A stretch of DNA of 64,000 nt from an uncultured Cohaesibacter sp. (GTDB lineage: Bacteria > Pseudomonadota > Alphaproteobacteria > Rhizobiales > Cohaesibacteraceae). The notes under the pieces were generated by a model that was not told where the DNA came from, ran no database searches, and saw nothing but the letters and a program-made list of their open reading frames with translations. Positions 43,246-52,061 of this stretch are shown here, one piece after another (the first letter of the stretch is position 1; every line of letters starts with the position of its first letter). The DNA lies in the NCBI RefSeq assembly GCF_963666525.1, contig NZ_OY762905.1, forward strand, positions 1,116,001 through 1,180,000, given 5' to 3'. The translations under genes were made by a program, and so were the position numbers.

Positions 43246-44193
43246 TCAGGCGGCGGTGCTGCTGCAAACCCGCTTGTCGTTCATGTAGAAGCAGCCACGA
43301 CCGTTGCCCTTGCTCATGTAGAGCTGCTTGTCGGCCTGATCGACAGCAATCACCGTGGTTCGGCATGTACTGGAATGGGCCGCTCCGATCGAGCAGGAGA
43401 AGGACAGCAATTCGTCCCCGAGATTGATCCAGGATTCCTTGATCAACATGTCCAGACGGTTGCCGACGATCTCGACCCCGGCGACAGATGCATTGGGAAG
43501 CAGGATGAGAAACTCGTCCCCTCCCAATCGGCAGACAATGTCCGTTGGCCGCAGGATCGAGGCCAGAGTCCGGGCAATCGCCTTGATCACCCTGTCGCCG
43601 ACGGGGTGGCCCCATGTGTCGTTGATGTTCTTGAAATTGTCGATATCGGCGAGGATGACCCCATACTGGCCCTGTTCCTCTTCAAAACGTGACTGCAGAC
43701 GCTCCAGCGACAAATCGGCAAAGCGTCGATTGCCAACGCCAGACAGCGGATCGGTCAGGACCTCCTGCTGCAGCGTTTCGAACTCGGTAACCATCGACAG
43801 ATGTTGGCTGTTGTCCTTGAAGACCTCGACGGAGCCGGTGATCTTGCCCGCTTTGTCACGGATCGGAAAAGACCGGATACTGACCGGTATCCGATGCCCT
43901 TCCTTGTGATGCATGTAGACATTGACTTCTCGGGAGATGCCATCACGCATGCAGGACGCAAGCGGGCACCCCTTGACGCACAGGCAACGTCCCTGATCAT
44001 CGACATGATTGAGTGTCTGGTCGGCGCAGCTCTTGCCCAGAACCTCCTTGGCAGAAAAGCCGCTCAACCGTTCCGCGCCCTTGTTCCAGTAGAGAACCCG
44101 GCGCTTGCGATTGACAAAATAGACCCCGTCATTAAGCGCATCAAGGACCGTCTCATAGAAGGACTGATCCAGATTTTCCAGCACATACGACAC
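43246..44193 (-). CDS. PAS-GGDEF diguanylate cyclase with Cys-rich PAS
   Basis: A 315-aa soluble protein predicted to make c-di-GMP. The PAS domain (about residues 9-135) includes an unusual Cys-rich run, CLCVKGCPLASC, followed by a PAC segment. The GGDEF domain begins TDPLSGVGNRRF; the active site is RLGGDEF, and RPTD five residues before it is the inhibitory I-site. The Cys group could bind a metal or sense redox state. No membrane segment. Confidence 0.9.
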   Translation of the reverse strand: MSYVLENLDQSFYETVLDALNDGVYFVNRKRRVLYWNKGAERLSGFSAKEVLGKSCADQTLNHVDDQGRCLCVKGCPLASCMRDGISREVNVYMHHKEGHRIPVSIRSFPIRDKAGKITGSVEVFKDNSQHLSMVTEFETLQQEVLTDPLSGVGNRRFADLSLERLQSRFEEEQGQYGVILADIDNFKNINDTWGHPVGDRVIKAIARTLASILRPTDIVCRLGGDEFLILLPNASVAGVEIVGNRLDMLIKESWINLGDELLSFSCSIGAAHSSTCRTTVIAVDQADKQLYMSKGNGRGCFYMNDKRVCSSTAA

Positions 44194-44345
44194 GAAGGTT
44201 CCCTTACCATTCCAGAGAGAAAGCGGTCCCGGAATAAGCTGTTCATCCCTGCATTCGAGATATTTGAGCAGTATTGTTTTGAATACTTTAAAATTCGGTA
44301 ATTATAAATATTTTTTTCAACCCCAAATATCCAAAACGAAACCGA

Positions 44346-45452
44346 TCACACGCGCAGGCCTTCACCTGAGGCGATGAAATCCCCATGGCTGAGCACGATC
44401 TGCCCGATCAGCAGCATCGGCACGGCAATGAACCCGCCAACAGCCCCCCACAGCCAGATCCAGCCCACAAGCGACAGGAAGATCAGGAACGGGTTGACGG
44501 TCATGATGCGCCCCAGAACCATTGGGGTGACAAATTGCGCCTCCAGAAAATTGATCAACAGATAAACGGCTACCGGAGCGATGATCAGCGCCAACTGGCT
44601 GTGCAGCGACAGACCAACCGCCAGCATGATCACCGACATGATGGCCGGGCCGATATAGATGATGAAATTGAGCATTCCCGCCAAAAGCCCCCAAAGCATC
44701 GGTGAAGGCACGCCGATCAGCCACATGGCAAGGGAAACGGCGACCGCCAGTCCCAGATTGATCATCGAGACGTTCAGCATGTAGCTCGACAGGCGCTTTT
44801 CGATGTCGACAATCATCCGCGCCAGCGCCTTGCGGCGCGGTCCGCTATCCGCCCGCATCAGGATCGAGTATTTCATCTGATGCCGGGTAGCGATGGAAAA
44901 GAATAGCCCGGCCAGAAACAGAATGATCTGGGCGGCCAGCGAAGGGGCGAAAAAGGCAACCTGCTTGACCGTGTCGCCATTGGCCACATTGACCGTCATA
45001 GAGGCAGGGTCGCCCCCAGCCATTTCGCTGAACTGGCTCTGAAGGCTGGAGATGGTTTCAATCAGGCCCTTCCAGTTGGCCAACTCGTTCTGAATCCGGG
45101 CCCAGATCACCGGCAACCGATCCATCCAGTCCGACAGCGGCACGGCAAACCCGGTGATTGCCAGCCCGATCAGCAACAGCAGAAGCAGAACGGCGATCAT
45201 GGCAGAAACCCAAGCAGGCACCCCATAGGCCTCAATGCGCTCGACCAGTGGCCCGAAGACCAGTCCGACAATCATCGCAAGAACCAATGGCGCAAGGATG
45301 GACTGAGCCAGTTCCAACACAACCACCAGAACGACAAAGCCGATAAAGATGATCGCGCCATAGGCGACACGCCGCAAACGTTCTTCGGTGGAAATCTCCG
45401 TCACTTCGGTCTGGATGGGACCGATTGTAGCGTTCTGAAGCGGATCGGACAT
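44346..45452 (-). CDS. AI-2E family transporter
   Basis: A 368-aa membrane protein with about eight hydrophobic helices in the family's two-block layout, FSIATRHQMKYSIL in the central loop and the C-terminal LINFLEAQFVTPMVLGRIMTVNPFLIF signature. Members export small molecules such as autoinducer-2 or antiport ions; the role of this one is unknown. Start at ATG 45452, chosen because the longer version adds a non-conserved N-terminus. Confidence 0.88.
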   Translation of the reverse strand: MSDPLQNATIGPIQTEVTEISTEERLRRVAYGAIIFIGFVVLVVVLELAQSILAPLVLAMIVGLVFGPLVERIEAYGVPAWVSAMIAVLLLLLLIGLAITGFAVPLSDWMDRLPVIWARIQNELANWKGLIETISSLQSQFSEMAGGDPASMTVNVANGDTVKQVAFFAPSLAAQIILFLAGLFFSIATRHQMKYSILMRADSGPRRKALARMIVDIEKRLSSYMLNVSMINLGLAVAVSLAMWLIGVPSPMLWGLLAGMLNFIIYIGPAIMSVIMLAVGLSLHSQLALIIAPVAVYLLINFLEAQFVTPMVLGRIMTVNPFLIFLSLVGWIWLWGAVGGFIAVPMLLIGQIVLSHGDFIASGEGLRV

Positions 45453-45575
45453 CAATGGGCTCGCTGAAAGAGGGGTGCAACTACCTCTGCTCAACGTCCA
45501 CCAAGGGCGTTTGTTCCACGGGCCATCGTTCTACGGCGCACTGTGACACCCCGCGGGCAAAGCGGCATGCGGTAC

Positions 45576-46289
45576 TCAGAGCCGACACCAGTCTATCTCG
45601 CCACGCCCCTGTTCCCTCAAGAACCGGTTGGCACGGGAAAAGCATCGCGAACCGATAAAGGCATCAAAATCAGCCCCGGCCTTGCGCGCACCAAGCGGGC
45701 TCGGGTGCGACGTGCGAATGACAGCATGACGCCCTTCATCGATATCGGCAGCCAGCTTGTGGCTGTGCTTGCCCCAGGCAAGGAACACCACCGGCGCGCT
45801 CGCCTGGTTGACACAGGCCAGCACCGACGCCGTGAAGGCTTCCCAGCCTTTCTTGGCATGAGAGGCTGGCTCTCCCTGCCTGAGGGTCAGCGTGCTGTTG
45901 AGCATCAGGACGCCCTGCTCCGCCCAGGCCGACAGGTCGCCATGAGGAGGAGGCACCAGCCCACAATCGTCGGCAAGTTCCTTGTAGATATTGTTGAGCG
46001 AGCGCGGCGGCTTGACCCCCTCCGGCACCGAAAAAGACAACCCCATGGCATGGGGAACCGAGCCCTCGAGCCCCGGATAGGGGTCCTGCCCGGTGATAAC
46101 CACCCGAACATCCTCAAGCGATGTCCGCCGCAGGGCATTGAGACGCAGCCCCCGTTCCGGCAGAACCTGATACTGCTGTTCTTCTTCCGCAAGCCACGCT
46201 TCCAGCCCGGCAAGGCGCTGGCGCTCCCCGGCAAGGGCCTCACGCCAGCCGTCACAGGCATCGAGTTCGTCAAGCAATGTCATCATCAC
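45576..46289 (-). CDS. ung: Uracil-DNA glycosylase
   Basis: A 237-aa family 1 UDG that removes uracil from DNA. Motif VVITGQDPYPG contains the catalytic Asp, VLMLNSTLTL binds the base and TSHPSPLGA contains the catalytic His loop. Length is normal. The start overlaps the acetyltransferase stop by 4 bp. Confidence 0.95.
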   Translation of the reverse strand: MMMTLLDELDACDGWREALAGERQRLAGLEAWLAEEEQQYQVLPERGLRLNALRRTSLEDVRVVITGQDPYPGLEGSVPHAMGLSFSVPEGVKPPRSLNNIYKELADDCGLVPPPHGDLSAWAEQGVLMLNSTLTLRQGEPASHAKKGWEAFTASVLACVNQASAPVVFLAWGKHSHKLAADIDEGRHAVIRTSHPSPLGARKAGADFDAFIGSRCFSRANRFLREQGRGEIDWCRL

Positions 46290-46807
46290 GCCCGCCCCGC
46301 CAGAGTGTTGAACGCCTCACCGAGCGCCATATACATCTTTTCCGAACCGGACCATTGAAGGCCACAGGCCTCGTAAAAGCCTTGCGCCCCGATATTGGCC
46401 GCGTCCACGGAAAGACGCAGATAGCCACAGCCCCTTTCCGCACCAAGCTTTGCGACCTGTTGCAGCAGCAACCGCCCGAGCTTCAACCCACGCGCCTCGT
46501 CAGACACATAAAGATCCTGAACATAAAGCCCCGGCACACCCATCCAGGAGGAGAAGATATCGAAATAAAGACAGAGCCCCAGCACCCTGCCATCCTGCTC
46601 CGCCAAAACACACTGAAAGGCCGGTGTCTCGCCGAACCCATGGCGGACATAATCCTCGACGCTCGCAACATGCTTGTGAGCATCCCCCAAAAAGACTGCG
46701 AGCGCGGCAATCATGCGATGAATTTCGGGGGCATCTTCAACGCCTGCCATACGGATATGCAAGGGCGCGGCGCCTTGCGGCGAAAGGGTGATCAGGGGGT
46801 CGTTCAT
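46286..46807 (-). CDS. GNAT-family N-acetyltransferase
   Basis: A 173-aa acetyl-CoA-dependent enzyme with the GNAT core VLGLCLYFDIFSSWMGVPGLYVQDLYVSDEARGLKLGRLLLQQV; EARGLKLGRLL is the acetyl-CoA pyrophosphate loop. The C-terminal NIGAQGFYEACGL is typical of diamine or aminoglycoside-type GNATs, but the substrate is unknown. Translationally coupled with ung. Confidence 0.85.
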   Translation of the reverse strand: MNDPLITLSPQGAAPLHIRMAGVEDAPEIHRMIAALAVFLGDAHKHVASVEDYVRHGFGETPAFQCVLAEQDGRVLGLCLYFDIFSSWMGVPGLYVQDLYVSDEARGLKLGRLLLQQVAKLGAERGCGYLRLSVDAANIGAQGFYEACGLQWSGSEKMYMALGEAFNTLAGRA

Positions 46808-46864
46808 GAAAAATCCTGACAGGTCATGAAAGCTTTGGAAGAATCTGGGGTAATGGCGGCAGTG

Positions 46865-47254
46865 TCAGTCTTCTATCAGAGCCTCGCACCAGCTCACAAG
46901 CTGCCTTGTCACACCATCCTGCGGTGGCTCCAGAAAGGTGATATGAAAGTGATCCCCCAGATCGAGAATGCCGATGGAACGCGGACGCACCGCAAGGACA
47001 GACAGATCCGGGATAGTCTTGCCAAAACAGAACAGCAGATTTTTCGCGTCGACCACACCGTCGGCCACGGCTCCGCCCAGTGACATGGTGTGAGCATAGT
47101 GATCGAAGATCCCCAGATAGGCTATCGCCGGGTTGCCGTCGATATGCTGCAGCAAGGCCGCGATGATCTCGTCAACGCTACGAGCCCTTGTTCTGGTCTT
47201 GGCAATATCCAGTTCGAGCACAGGATATTTGCCCTTGTAAATCACACGGTCCAT
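46865..47254 (-). CDS. Conserved protein of unknown function (DUF6858-like)
   Basis: A 129-aa protein. Visible segments: YPVLELDIAKTRTRARSVDEIIAAL, AYLGIFDHYAHTMSL, LLFCFGKTIPDLSVLAVRPRSIGILDLGDHF. These fit the pattern I recall for DUF6858, a family of unknown activity. No signal peptide. Start at ATG 47254, after a GAGGCGAGG stretch. Confidence 0.6.
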   Translation of the reverse strand: MDRVIYKGKYPVLELDIAKTRTRARSVDEIIAALLQHIDGNPAIAYLGIFDHYAHTMSLGGAVADGVVDAKNLLFCFGKTIPDLSVLAVRPRSIGILDLGDHFHITFLEPPQDGVTRQLVSWCEALIED

Positions 47255-47379
47255 CGCATTCCCTCGCCTCAGCCTTTCCACACCTCAGCCTTCCGATCAG
47301 CCCCTGTTGCCAGAAAGCAGACTGCCCAAATTCGGCTTTGGGCAGGCTAGCGTGAGTCGCCCAAAACAAAGAGATCAAA

Positions 47380-47405
47380 AATTTAATCAATCGATTGATT
47401 AAATT
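47380..47405. promoter_or_regulatory. 26-bp perfect palindrome, likely operator of the CecR-like regulator
   Basis: The half AATTTAATCAATC is followed directly by its exact reverse complement, 63 bp before the TetR-family start codon. Size and symmetry fit the binding site of a TetR-family dimer pair, so autoregulation of the exporter operon is likely. Confidence 0.7.
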
Positions 47406-47468
47406 CCGTTGCCATGATAAAACAACCTCAACAGGAAAGGCGAGGATCCCCTCGGGCAGGCAGGCACC

Positions 47469-48122
47469 ATGGCTCAGTCGCGAGCAGACACAACCAAGGC
47501 CAATCTCATCAGGGCGGCCTTTTTCCTCTTTGCGGAAAAGGGGTTCGAAGCGACATCGACGCGCGAGATCGCCATGCGTGCCAAAACCAACATCGCCTCG
47601 ATCAACTATCACTTCGGCGGCAAGGCCGGGTTGCGTCTGGCCTGTGCGGAGACGGTTGTCTCCCGGCTCGACCGTTTGCGCGGGCACCCCGAGGCGATCA
47701 GTCTGCCACCGACGCTGGACACCCCCCAGACCCGGTTTGAAGCCTCCATGCTGCGTCAGGCCATTGTCGTGCTCAGCATTGAGGAAGCCGACGCCATCAT
47801 GCGCTTCATGATCAGGGAGGCGCACGCGAAGGGAGAGGTGTTCGAGCATGTCTATAGCCATTTCTTCAACCCCACCTTCTTGCTGTTCTATCAGCTGTTT
47901 CTGGAAGCAACCGGCCGCGAGGACAGCGACGCCGACAGGGAAGAACTGAAGGTCGCCATCTTCTCGCTGATCAGCGTTCTTGCCTATTTCAGGATCGGCG
48001 AGCCCGTCATCCTCAAACACCAGAACTGGCCTGCCTACGGGCCCGACCAAACCGGCATCATCCTGCGCGTTCTGCAAGGGAACATCCGAAGCATCATTGA
48101 TAACTACAGGAGAAAAACATGA
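47469..48122 (+). CDS. TetR/AcrR-family regulator with CerR/CecR-type C-terminal domain
   Basis: A 217-aa repressor-type protein with an N-terminal TetR helix-turn-helix (TKANLIRAAFFLFAEKGFEATSTREIAMRAKTNIASINYHFGGKAGL, residues 8-55) and a CerR-type ligand domain. Its gene order with HlyD, ATPase and ABC-2 permease matches E. coli cecR-ybhGFSR, which controls drug export. It overlaps the HlyD gene by 4 bp. Confidence 0.88.
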   Translation: MAQSRADTTKANLIRAAFFLFAEKGFEATSTREIAMRAKTNIASINYHFGGKAGLRLACAETVVSRLDRLRGHPEAISLPPTLDTPQTRFEASMLRQAIVVLSIEEADAIMRFMIREAHAKGEVFEHVYSHFFNPTFLLFYQLFLEATGREDSDADREELKVAIFSLISVLAYFRIGEPVILKHQNWPAYGPDQTGIILRVLQGNIRSIIDNYRRKT

Positions 48123-49078
48123 GTTTTCTCTGCTCCCTCCCCCTTGTTGGCGCTCTGCTGACCGGTTGCCTGCCCCCCTCACCGCTCGCCACTGGCTATG
48201 TCGAAGGGGACTATGTGCAAATAGCACCGATTGAAACGGCCCGGATCATCGATATATCCGTCGCCCGCGGCGATCGTGTTTCCCGCGACCAGACCATTGC
48301 CGCGCTGGAACAGCAGGATGCCGATATAGCCGTGGCAAACGCCAGTGCAGCACTCGCCCAGTCCAGAGCCACCCTTGCCAACCTCCAGCAAGGGGCAAGA
48401 CCGGAAAAGCTCGCGGCCTTGGAAGCCTCTCTGGAAGCGGCCCAGTTGAGCGCCGAGCAAGCCGACCGCAACCTGCAGCGCCAGCGGACGCTCGTTGAGA
48501 AGGGCAGCGTTGCTCAAAGCGTCTTTGACAACGCCCAGACCGCATTTGACGTCGCCAAGGCGCAGGTCGAAGAGATCAAGGCCAATCTCGCCTACACCAG
48601 ACTGCCCGCCCGCAAGGACGAGATCGCAGCGGCCGAAGCGGCCGTTGAACAGGCCCAATCGAGCCTGGAAGCCGCAAAGTGGAAACAGCAGCAGCGCACA
48701 CTGAAGGCGCCACAGGCCGGTGTTGTCACCGATATCATCCATGAAGTGGGCGAAATGGCAGGCCCTCAGGTGCCTGTCCTCTCGATCCTGCCCGACACCG
48801 GCATCAAGCTGCGCCTCTACATCCCCGAGGAAAGCCTTGCCAGCGTCAAGATGGGCAGTCAGCTGTCAATCAGCTGCGATTCCTGCCAACCGGGACTGAC
48901 CGCCAAAGTGAGCTATATTGCCGACGGCCCGGAATTCACGCCCCCGGTGATCTATTCGCTCGAAAACCGTCAGAAGCTCGTCTATCTCATCGAGGCGCGG
49001 GCCGGGGCGGGAGCGGGTCTCAAGCCCGGCCAGATCGTTTCGGCGTGGCTCGCTCCGGGCAACGGCGGAGGCAACTGA
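48119..49078 (+). CDS. HlyD/YbhG-type membrane fusion protein, lipoprotein-like
   Basis: A 319-aa periplasmic adaptor. LLTGC near residue 17 is a lipobox-like site, so it is probably anchored by lipid. A long Ala/Gln/Glu-rich coiled coil (about residues 60-190) and RAPQAGVVT-like lipoyl half (KAPQAGVVTDI) follow. It should couple the downstream ABC transporter to an outer-membrane channel. Confidence 0.85.
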   Translation: MSFLCSLPLVGALLTGCLPPSPLATGYVEGDYVQIAPIETARIIDISVARGDRVSRDQTIAALEQQDADIAVANASAALAQSRATLANLQQGARPEKLAALEASLEAAQLSAEQADRNLQRQRTLVEKGSVAQSVFDNAQTAFDVAKAQVEEIKANLAYTRLPARKDEIAAAEAAVEQAQSSLEAAKWKQQQRTLKAPQAGVVTDIIHEVGEMAGPQVPVLSILPDTGIKLRLYIPEESLASVKMGSQLSISCDSCQPGLTAKVSYIADGPEFTPPVIYSLENRQKLVYLIEARAGAGAGLKPGQIVSAWLAPGNGGGN

Positions 49079-50016
49079 TGAAGGCCATCGACGTCCGCAA
49101 TCTGGTCAAGCGCTTCGGCGACAAGACGGTCGTCGATCACGTCACGCTGTCTGTCGAGGAGGGCGAGATTTCCGGTTTTCTCGGCCCAAACGGCTCGGGC
49201 AAGACCACCACCATCCGAGTCATGTGCGGCCTGCTCACTCCTGACGAGGGCGAAGGCACCGTTCTGGGTTATGATCTGCACGCCGATCAGCTCAAGATCA
49301 AGCGTCAGGTCGGCTACATGACGCAGAAATTCTCCTTCTACACCGACCTGACGATCGAGGAGAATCTCTATTTCGTTGCCCGACTGTATGGCCTGTCTCC
49401 TGCCCGAACCTATGTGCGCGACACCCTCGACAAGCTTGGCCTCACCTCCCGGCGGCATCAGCTTGCGGGCTTGCTGTCCGGCGGTTGGAAACAGCGGCTG
49501 GCGCTCGCGGCCTGCATCATGCACAAGCCCAAACTGCTGCTACTCGATGAGCCGACCGCCGGGGTGGACCCCAAGGCACGACGGGAATTCTGGGACGAAA
49601 TCCATGATCTCGCAGCCGACGGCATGACCGTCATGGTCTCCACCCACTATATGGACGAGGCAGAGCGCTGCCACCGCATCAACTATATCGCCTATGGCAA
49701 GCTGCTGACTTCCGGCACGGTCGAAGACGTTGTGGCGGAAGCGGGCCTTCACACCTTCATCCTCTCCGGCAAGGGCTCGCAGTCCGCTGCGCGCATGCTG
49801 GCAACTCAAAAGGGGGTCGATCAGATCGCCCCCTTCGGCAACAGCCTGCATGTGGTCGGCAAGAACAAGACCCAGCTGGAACAGGCGGTTCGCAAGGCAT
49901 CGCAGGAATTCGATATCCGCTGCGAACCGGGCCAGACAACGCTGGAGGATGTCTTCATCCAGTATATGACCAGCTCCACGGACAACATGGCCGAGCCGGT
50001 CTCGGAGAGCGAATGA
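49078..50016 (+). CDS. ABC transporter ATP-binding protein (YbhF/CcmA type)
   Basis: A 312-aa ATPase with Walker A GPNGSGKTT, signature LSGGWKQR and Walker [13 protein letters not shown], plus a C-terminal extension normal for ABC-2 exporters. E. coli YbhF is a tandem two-ATPase protein; this has one domain, so it should work as a homodimer. The start overlaps the HlyD stop (TGATG). Confidence 0.9.
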   Translation: MKAIDVRNLVKRFGDKTVVDHVTLSVEEGEISGFLGPNGSGKTTTIRVMCGLLTPDEGEGTVLGYDLHADQLKIKRQVGYMTQKFSFYTDLTIEENLYFVARLYGLSPARTYVRDTLDKLGLTSRRHQLAGLLSGGWKQRLALAACIMHKPKLLLLDEPTAGVDPKARREFWDEIHDLAADGMTVMVSTHYMDEAERCHRINYIAYGKLLTSGTVEDVVAEAGLHTFILSGKGSQSAARMLATQKGVDQIAPFGNSLHVVGKNKTQLEQAVRKASQEFDIRCEPGQTTLEDVFIQYMTSSTDNMAEPVSESE

Positions 50017-50017
50017 C

Positions 50018-51142
50018 ATGAACCATTTCTTCTCCTTCACCCGCCTGTTTGCCCTGCTGGCCAAGGAAATGACGCAGATGATGCGCGACCGCATCACCTT
50101 CGGCATGATGATCGGCATCCCCCTTGTCCAGTTGGCGCTGTTCGGCTTTGCCATCAACACCGATCCCAAGCAACTGCCATCGGCGCTGGTGACCACCTCG
50201 CAGGACCAGTTCACCCGGGCCATCGTCTCGGCACTGGAAGTGACCGGCTACTACCGCTTTGACTATGTTGGCATTCCGGAAAGTCAGGCCGATGAACTGA
50301 TGCAGGAGGGGCGGGTTTCCTTTGTCATGACCATTCCGTCCGACTTCTCCAAACGGGTTTTAAGGGGTGATGAACCGCAGATCCTGATCGAGGCCGACGC
50401 CTCCGACCCGGCGGCTTCGTCAGGCGCCGTTTCGACACTGGCGACCGTTGCCAAACAGGCCTTCGAGCGCGAGCTGGGCAAGAACCCGAACGAGGCCAGC
50501 TCCGTCGATATCGTCGTCCATCGCCGCTACAATCCCGAAGGCATCTCGCAGTACAACATCGTGCCAGGCCTGCTCGGCGTCATCCTGCAGCTTGTCATGG
50601 TGATGATGACAGCCATGGCGCTGACCCGCGAGGTTGAGCGCGGCACGATGGAAAACCTGCTGGCGATGCCCGCCACCCCGTTCGAGATCATGCTCGGCAA
50701 GATCCTGCCCTATCTGGGGGTCGGCGCCGTGCAGGTCGTCATCATTCTGGTCGCAGCCAAGCTGGTGTTCCATGTTCCCTTTGTCGGCTCGATCTGGCTG
50801 CTGATTGCGGGAATCCTGATTTTCATCTCCTCACTGGTGCTCATTGGCTATTTCATATCGACCGTTGCCGGCAGCCAGATGCAGGCCATGCAGATGAGCT
50901 TCTTCTTCTTCCTGCCTTCGCTGATGCTGTCCGGCTTCATGTTCCCCTTCAAGGGCATGCCGCACTGGGCTCAGGTGATCGGCGAGATCTTCCCGCTCAC
51001 CCATTTCCTGAGGATCGTGCGCGGTGTCATGCTGAAGGGGGCGGATCTAGAAGCCATGCGCGCGCCCATGCTCGCCCTCATCGGCTTTACCGTCCTGTTG
51101 ATCATCTTCTCTCTCGCCCGCTTCCGCAAAACGTTGGACTGA
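50018..51142 (+). CDS. ABC-2 type permease (YbhS/YbhR-like)
   Basis: A 374-aa membrane protein with one N-terminal helix, a large periplasmic loop (about residues 45-175) and five C-terminal helices; LTREVERGTMENLLAMPATPFEIMLGKILPY and LPSLMLSGFMFPFKGMP are ABC-2 hallmarks. Only one permease gene is present, unlike the YbhS/YbhR pair, so a homodimer is expected. It is last in the CecR-like operon. Confidence 0.9.
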   Translation: MNHFFSFTRLFALLAKEMTQMMRDRITFGMMIGIPLVQLALFGFAINTDPKQLPSALVTTSQDQFTRAIVSALEVTGYYRFDYVGIPESQADELMQEGRVSFVMTIPSDFSKRVLRGDEPQILIEADASDPAASSGAVSTLATVAKQAFERELGKNPNEASSVDIVVHRRYNPEGISQYNIVPGLLGVILQLVMVMMTAMALTREVERGTMENLLAMPATPFEIMLGKILPYLGVGAVQVVIILVAAKLVFHVPFVGSIWLLIAGILIFISSLVLIGYFISTVAGSQMQAMQMSFFFFLPSLMLSGFMFPFKGMPHWAQVIGEIFPLTHFLRIVRGVMLKGADLEAMRAPMLALIGFTVLLIIFSLARFRKTLD

Positions 51143-51326
51143 GCGAGCACCACGCCCCCAAACCACAGGGATCATCGACCCTTGCGGACATTTTCTTGGC
51201 GTTTTCCGAGCCCTTTCCTGACCCTGCCAGCGATATGGTCTCATAAATGGTGTATAGTGGGATTCATACCACCCGCTCCGTGTCCACACCGCGGAGCTAG
51301 ACCCGATGGATAGAGAGGCTCATCAG

Positions 51327-52049
51327 ATGACGAACGAAGCGGACAAGCCTTTCGCCTTCAGAACACGGGGCCTCACAAAGGTTTACGGCGAGGGCAACGC
51401 TGCGGTGCACGCCCTGCGCGGGGTCGATCTGGAAATCCCGTCCGGCGAAATTGTCGTCCTTCTCGGTCCCTCGGGCAGTGGCAAGTCGACCCTGCTCAAC
51501 ATCATCGGCGGCCTTGATCGCGCCACCGACGGCGACGTCCATTTTCAGGACTTGTGCCTGTCCGATCTGCCGGACGACAAGCTCACCCTCTACCGCCGCA
51601 ATCACGTGGGCTTTGTCTTCCAGTTCTACAATCTGATGCCGAGCCTTACCGCACGGGAGAATGTCGAACTGGTCACCGAAATCGCCGACCACCCGCTGGC
51701 GCCCGAGGACGCCTTGGCGCTTGTCGGCCTTGCCGAGCGGGCCGACCATTTCCCCGCCCAGCTTTCCGGTGGGGAACAGCAGCGGGTTGCCATTGCGCGG
51801 GCCATCGCCAAACAGCCCACCGTGCTCTTCTGTGACGAGCCGACCGGTGCACTCGACAGCAAGACCGGCAAGGTGGTGCTCAAGGTCCTCAGGGACATCA
51901 ACGAACGGCTCGGCGCAACGGTCCTGATCGTCACCCATGCCGCCAGCACCGCAGCCATGGCCGACCGTGTCATCCACTTTGCCGACGGACGCATCCGGGA
52001 AGTGGTGGAGAATGAATCGAAGCGCGACCCCGACGAAATCGAGTGGTAG
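51327..52049 (+). CDS. ABC transporter ATP-binding protein (MacB/LolD type)
   Basis: A 240-aa ATPase: [23 protein letters not shown] and [16 protein letters not shown], with the [17 protein letters not shown] stretch of the MacB/LolD group. The ATG at 51327 is chosen because GAGAGG lies 9 bp upstream; an ATG at 51306 is also in frame. The 184-bp gap after the previous operon probably contains a promoter. Confidence 0.9.
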   Translation: MTNEADKPFAFRTRGLTKVYGEGNAAVHALRGVDLEIPSGEIVVLLGPSGSGKSTLLNIIGGLDRATDGDVHFQDLCLSDLPDDKLTLYRRNHVGFVFQFYNLMPSLTARENVELVTEIADHPLAPEDALALVGLAERADHFPAQLSGGEQQRVAIARAIAKQPTVLFCDEPTGALDSKTGKVVLKVLRDINERLGATVLIVTHAASTAAMADRVIHFADGRIREVVENESKRDPDEIEW

Positions 52050-52061
52050 GAGAGGCACCGC

